Of a stretch of DNA of 64,000 nt, positions 59,712-64,000 are shown one piece after another; the first letter of the stretch is position 1, and each line of letters begins with the position of its first letter. Both the position numbers and the translations under genes were made by a program. The notes under the pieces are model-generated. The model was not told the origin of the DNA and did no database searches. It was given only the letters and a program-made list of their open reading frames with translations. Origin of the DNA: Psoroptes ovis (taxonomy: Eukaryota; Arthropoda; Arachnida; Sarcoptiformes; Psoroptidae); contig PQWQ01000006.1 in NCBI GenBank assembly GCA_002943765.1, positions 2,976,001 through 3,040,000 of the forward strand, read 5' to 3'.

Positions 59712-59718
59712 TTTTTTT
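59712..59718 (+). terminator. RNA polymerase III terminator of tRNA-Asp
   Basis: Seven consecutive T's, seven bases after the tRNA 3' end. Confidence 0.85.
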
Positions 59719-59926
59719 ATTAAAATTCAATTCAATTGAATCAACGACTATCGCCATCTCTTTTTTCTGATTGCTGAATTCAATTTTAACAAAAAAATTG
59801 GGAGAAACTTCATTTCAATTTGAAATTTTTAAATTATTTTAATTTTAAAAATCAATCAATTCAAAATATAAGGCCAAAGATAATTTTTTAAAATTCATTT
59901 TTTTCTAAATATCGGATAGCAATATG

Positions 59927-61509
59927 TCAATAATGATAATAAACAGTAGTGTCTGATGATGTTTTAAATGTATCATCATTATTAATTGTGTTTTCATGAA
60001 TAAAATTATCATTATTAATATTATTATTTTCATTTTCATTTTCAATTGAATAATGATATAGATCTATATCATTATTCATTGATGGTTGTGATGATGATTG
60101 TTCAGATGATGAACTAGTAATTTGTGATGATGATAATGATGATGCAGTACTATTTGTGTTATTATTGTTATTATTACTGCTACTATTAGAATAATATCGT
60201 CGTATTTTTTTAACCGAATCAAAATTATCACGTTGAAAATAATTACATTGATATTCAGAGAGATATTCATGATGATAATCATCAAAACGTTGGTGATTTC
60301 GTGCTCTGGTCACTTTTCTGAAACCATACAAATGTAATTGTCGAAGAAATGATGAAAATTTTTTCGAACGAAAATAATATCCAAGATTAGGTTCGAGACT
60401 ATGTTCATTAATGATTACACTCAAACCATCTCTTGACCAACGTATAGGCTTGAATGTTTGATCTGATGCAAGATTCCATAATTTAACAGGAAAACGTTGA
60501 TGAACATATTGTGGATTTAGCTCATGATTTTTACTTCGATGATTTCGCAGTCGATCTTTTCTATCTGGAGCAATTAGACTGTCATCACTACTATCAACAC
60601 TAGATTCACCAGGGTCATTATTGACAGAATCGTTCGAAACGTTTAGAGTTTCATTATTTTCAGCCATTACTGTTCCTGGTTCTTCATTAATAGCCGTATC
60701 TACTTGTTGAGGCTCCATCGGAAGAAGATGAGTTGGGGGAAGATCCTGGTCGATGAATCCATTATGTTGATGAATTCCATTAATAGGAATGTCATTTGAA
60801 TTGACGTAGTATTGTATGTTGACAAGAGGACTATTTTGATTATAATATAAATGATATTCCGGACAATGAATGACTGGATTTGAATAATAATGACTATAAA
60901 ATGGCAGTGGTTGCTGTTGCAAATGCTGCACCTTAGAAAGAGAAACGGATCATGAATAATAAAGAATAAATTAAAAATCAAATAAATACCTGTGTGGTAT
61001 AAATTGCATAGTTTGGGCCATTTTCTTCTAGTGTATAATATGAACAATCGATATAATTATGATTATAATCATCGAAATTATTATTATTAATATCATTTAT
61101 TGAAGATTGATTATCTTCATTATTTGGTGTAACAATCGCATTATTGTCATTCGGAAATAATAAGTCACCGATGTTGCTTAATGGTACTTCATTATGGATA
61201 GTATGATCGAAGATATTCGAGAAATCACCATCCTGATGATTGTATTGTTGATCATCACTGTTTAAATCACTTTTAAGAGGCGAAAAATTTTCATTTTTGT
61301 TCTAAAATAGAATATATGGTAAATTTATAGAATTTATTCAAATGAAAATCAATATATATAAAAATAAGTTATTTTTATTCCAAAGAAAATAAAATTGTTT
61401 AATGAACACAAACACAAACCGTTATTTCATTTGAATTGGAAATAATGATTTCAGATGTAGCATCTTTAGATGATATTTCATCAGATAATTCTTCTTTAAT
61501 TGAAAACAT
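59927..61509 (-). CDS. HSF-type DNA-binding domain protein
   Basis: Three exons: 61420-61509, 60990-61301, 59927-60931 (468 aa), GT-AG junctions all phase 0. Residues about 281-378 form a heat-shock-factor winged helix: FPVKLWNLASD, IRWSRDGLSVII, the recognition helix FSSFLRQLHLYGFRKV, and a final CNYFQRDNFDSVKKIRR. Everything else is low complexity: an acidic Asn-rich N-terminus of about 280 residues and a Ser/Asn tail. No Leu/Ile heptad trimerisation region of the HSF1-4 kind follows the domain, and the wing differs, so it resembles the HSF5/HSFY/HSFX side of the family rather than the canonical stress factor. Target and trigger are unknown. Divergent with the USP gene (499 bp). Confidence 0.78.
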
Positions 61510-62008
61510 TTTTTTAATGCAAAAATAGAACAAAAGCAGTTAATTGGTTTTCGATCGACAATTCAAAAAACAAAGATTAGAATAAAATATGCAAATACAA
61601 TTAATAATAAAATTAAATGCAAATAAAAAAAATTAGTATTTTTTGACCAAAATTAAGACCCGAAACAATCAAAACACGCGACAGAAAATTTAATTTAAAT
61701 TTTCGAAAATTCATCTAAATGTTGAGTGAATGAAAACACAAAATCATTGACAAAATTCATTTATTTCGAATTTGAATCAAGCGCCAGCTACCAATCATTT
61801 GTTACATTATTTCCTGTTGTATCCAAAACAAACGAGAATCAATCCATTTTTATGTTTCAATGAAATTTAAAAAAAAAGAAATGTAACTAAATGAATCGAA
61901 TGAAAATTTTCGAAATTTAATTTTAAATTTGGTAGCTATTTAATTGAAACAATATTTTTAATAAATTCATTTGTTTTCCTAAAAATTAAGAAAAAATTGA
62001 GAAAAAAA
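61510..62008. promoter_or_regulatory. Shared upstream region of the HSF-type and USP genes
   Basis: 499 bp between divergent start codons, AT-rich; the promoters of both genes should be here. No specific site identified. Confidence 0.4.
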
Positions 62009-63364
62009 ATGGTATCGGAACTAACAACAAATGGCAATACATGTGTCAATGATAATTTTTCAGATGATACAGCAAAACATCAACAAAAATTCAATGATGA
62101 TAATAATAATAATGATAATAACAATGGTTCAAATGATTATAATATTGATAAAGAAATTGATAGCAGTGAAGCAACATTATTAACATGTAAAAATGCTAAT
62201 GTTTCAAACTATGATTTCAATGTAAATATTCCGATAAAATTTGTTGGCCTGAAAAATCTTGGCAATACATGTTACATTAATTCAACAATACAATCATTGT
62301 ACGGTACAAATAAATTACGACAATATATGATGAAAAAGTTATTCATTAATAATAATAATAATTATCACAATGATGATGATGGACGAATACAATTAAAATT
62401 ATCAAAATTATTTAATCAAATGAATGAATATGGTAGTGATTTATTGAATAATAGTAGTAATAATAATAATAACAATATACAAATTATTAAACCGGATAAA
62501 TTCATAAATGGATTTCGTTTAATCAAACCTCAATTTATACGTAATGAACAGCATGATGCACAAGAATTTCTAACGATTCTACTTGAATGTTTGCATCAAG
62601 AAGATAATAAAGTTAAGAATAAAAATTGTAATTTTGAACCAAAAAATGCTGATGAAGCATGGCAATATCAATATAATTATATTGATAATAGTTTTTATTC
62701 ACGATTATTTGTCGGTCAAATTGAATCGACATTGAAATGTTTGTCTTGTAATCATAAAAGTTTATCTTGGACTAATTTTTGGCAATTAAATTTAAATCTT
62801 AAAAATGACATAACTAATAATTATTATAATCATGATTCTGATGATCAGCAACAACAACAACAAACATGGAGCATTGATCAATGTCTTCAAGAATATATGG
62901 CTTGGGAAGTAAATCAATTTGTGATTCATTGAATGATGAGTAATGTTTTAAATTTTCCATAGACATTAATTGATACAGCATTTTGTGAAAATTGTAAACA
63001 AAATCAGGTTTCGAAAAAACGATCAATAATATGTCGATCACCGCATTATTTAATAATACATTTGAAACGCTTTACTCATACTGGCTCGAAAATAGATCAT
63101 AAAATTACCATCAATCATTCATTGGAATTGTGTGGAAAAAAATATTCACTGTATTCATGTATATTACATCGTGGTTCCGAATCAAGTGGACATTATCAAA
63201 CAATATTGACACCATATTATCGTCATTGGATATTGTTCGATGATGAGCAAGTATTTAATAATTTATCAATCGAAGATGTTGAAAATTTACTTGGTAATAA
63301 TGGTTACATATGTTTTTATCGTTCTGTTGCTAATAAAATTGTAGCTATTAATAATAGTGAATAA
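62009..63364 (+). CDS. Ubiquitin-specific protease, USP2/USP21-like
   Basis: Two exons: 62009-62908 and 62963-63364 (433 aa). After an acidic Asn-rich N-terminus comes a compact USP catalytic domain: Cys box GLKNLGNTCYINSTIQSL with Cys88 catalytic, the QHDAQEFL block, two CxxC pairs of the zinc ribbon (CLSCNH and CENCKQ), LIIHLKRF, and the His box SSGHYQT with His377 and Asp393. The domain is the size of USP2/USP21/USP8 cores, with no extra domains, so it is a cysteine deubiquitinase acting in cytoplasm or nucleus; the substrate cannot be told. Asn loops are inserted within the fingers. The start is the first ATG in frame. AATAAA at 63458-63463. Confidence 0.88.
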
Positions 63365-63782
63365 TTGCATAAAAATTATTGATAGCAATTATTTGTAGAA
63401 TTTTGTTTTTATTATGTGTGAATTATTTCCAAAATAATTTTATTTATCCATCTCAACAATAAAATCTGATTGTTATAAACATTGACAAAGCCTTTGCGAT
63501 CTATTATCAAGATGACAATATTCGTCATCATAATTGATTAAATGAATTTTTTAAATAATTCGATCATTCATAATACACGTGTTGCAATCACGTGGTTTGT
63601 TGTGATTGAGAAATTTTGTCTACAATTTCACGATAGGAGTAAGAAATCAAGCATTGGAACATTTGCATTGTAGTTCAAGAGCTTGACTTTAAGGGTGCTA
63701 ATGACATTAATCGTATTTAATATTTTCATTTTCTTTACTTTTGTCTTCAAACGCCTGTAATTCATAGAAAAATCGAAATTCA
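63365..63782. promoter_or_regulatory. Promoter region of DCTPP1 with two E-boxes
   Basis: 418 bp between the USP stop and the DCTPP1 start, including the USP 3' UTR (AATAAA at 63458). Two CACGTG hexamers lie 13 bp apart at 63576-63581 and 63589-63594, about 200 bp before the ATG. No frame of note. Confidence 0.5.
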
Positions 63783-64000
63783 ATGATGACCGACGATAAT
63801 AAAACGAATGAATTTAAATTTTCAAAACTTTCGCTAGAAGACATTCGTCAAATGCATGAAAAATTTGTCGACGAAAGAAATTGGTCACAATATCATCAAC
63901 CGAGAAATATATTGCTTGCGATGATTGGTGAAATTGGTGAATTAGCTGAGTTATTTCAATGGAAATCTGATTCTGATTGTGATGATCATTTATCAAAATG
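63783..64000 (+). CDS. DCTPP1: DCTPP1, dCTP pyrophosphatase (5' part, cut by window end)
   Basis: 72 codons and two bases are visible. The sequence SLEDIRQMHEKFVDERNWSQ, then YHQPRNILLAMIGEIGELAELFQWK, matches the MazG-like fold of DCTPP1/XTP3TPA, including the EIGELAE metal-binding motif with its conserved Glu residues. The enzyme hydrolyses dCTP and modified pyrimidine nucleotides to monophosphates and pyrophosphate, protecting the dNTP pool. Two in-frame ATGs are adjacent at 63783 and 63786; I give the first. The rest of the gene, including the second Glu-rich motif, is outside the window. Confidence 0.9.
   Translation, partial: MMTDDNKTNEFKFSKLSLEDIRQMHEKFVDERNWSQYHQPRNILLAMIGEIGELAELFQWKSDSDCDDHLSK

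Noticed and set aside
1..64000. CRISPR arrays, bacterial operons or integrated viral genomes
   Set aside because: No regularly spaced repeats, no Shine-Dalgarno gene strings, and the only reverse transcriptase belongs to an LTR retrotransposon without an envelope gene.

Overview
The window is nuclear DNA of a small-genome animal. It is very AT-rich, most introns are about 55-110 bp, most intergenic gaps are under 400 bp, and the proteins carry long Asn, Gln, Ser and Asp runs. The genes are metazoan, and the E-protein start resembles Drosophila Daughterless more than vertebrate E-proteins. I infer an arthropod, most likely an acariform (astigmatid, dust-mite-like) mite. The species is not proven by the sequence.

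Layout. 1-537 is the 3' end of an Asn-rich gene. 671-6406 is a near-intact BEL/Pao LTR retrotransposon with 385-bp LTRs differing at two positions and a 6-bp target duplication. 7811-9971 (minus) is a five-exon LAP-family leucine-rich-repeat protein, followed by a 6-kb gene-free stretch. A dense block at 16.1-42.8 kb alternates strands: TP53INP/DOR homologue (+), DNTTIP1 (-), a RING-only RFWD3 relative (+), ANAPC15 (-), RFWD3 (+), codanin-1 (-), an SNX19-like sorting nexin (-), COQ4 (+), SURF1 (-), SGT (+), TRAPPC13 (-), ABCB8 (+), a secreted four-MAM-domain protein (+) and a DELE1-like Sel1-repeat protein (-). From 44.8 to 54.7 kb lies daughterless (minus; nine coding exons, one 5.3-kb intron). 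Then come CCDC22 (-), tRNA-Asp(GTC), an HSF-type DNA-binding protein (-), a USP2/21-like deubiquitinase (+) and the 5' end of DCTPP1 (+), cut by the window edge.

Exon models were built by hand. In each complete model the exon lengths sum to a multiple of three and the spliced protein matches family motifs across the junctions. I relied on remembered family features; no alignments were run. The genes fall into functional sets but not an operon: mitochondrial proteins (COQ4, SURF1, ABCB8, probable DELE1), chromatin/cell-cycle/DNA-damage proteins (DNTTIP1, ANAPC15, RFWD3 and its RING relative, codanin-1), and trafficking proteins (SNX19-like, TRAPPC13, CCDC22). I found no clearly unprecedented system. 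The best leads are the RING-only RFWD3 relative, an HSF-domain protein without an evident trimerisation zipper, a putative second first exon of daughterless, a reduced DELE1-like protein, and two structured non-coding elements near 12.8 and 43.5 kb.
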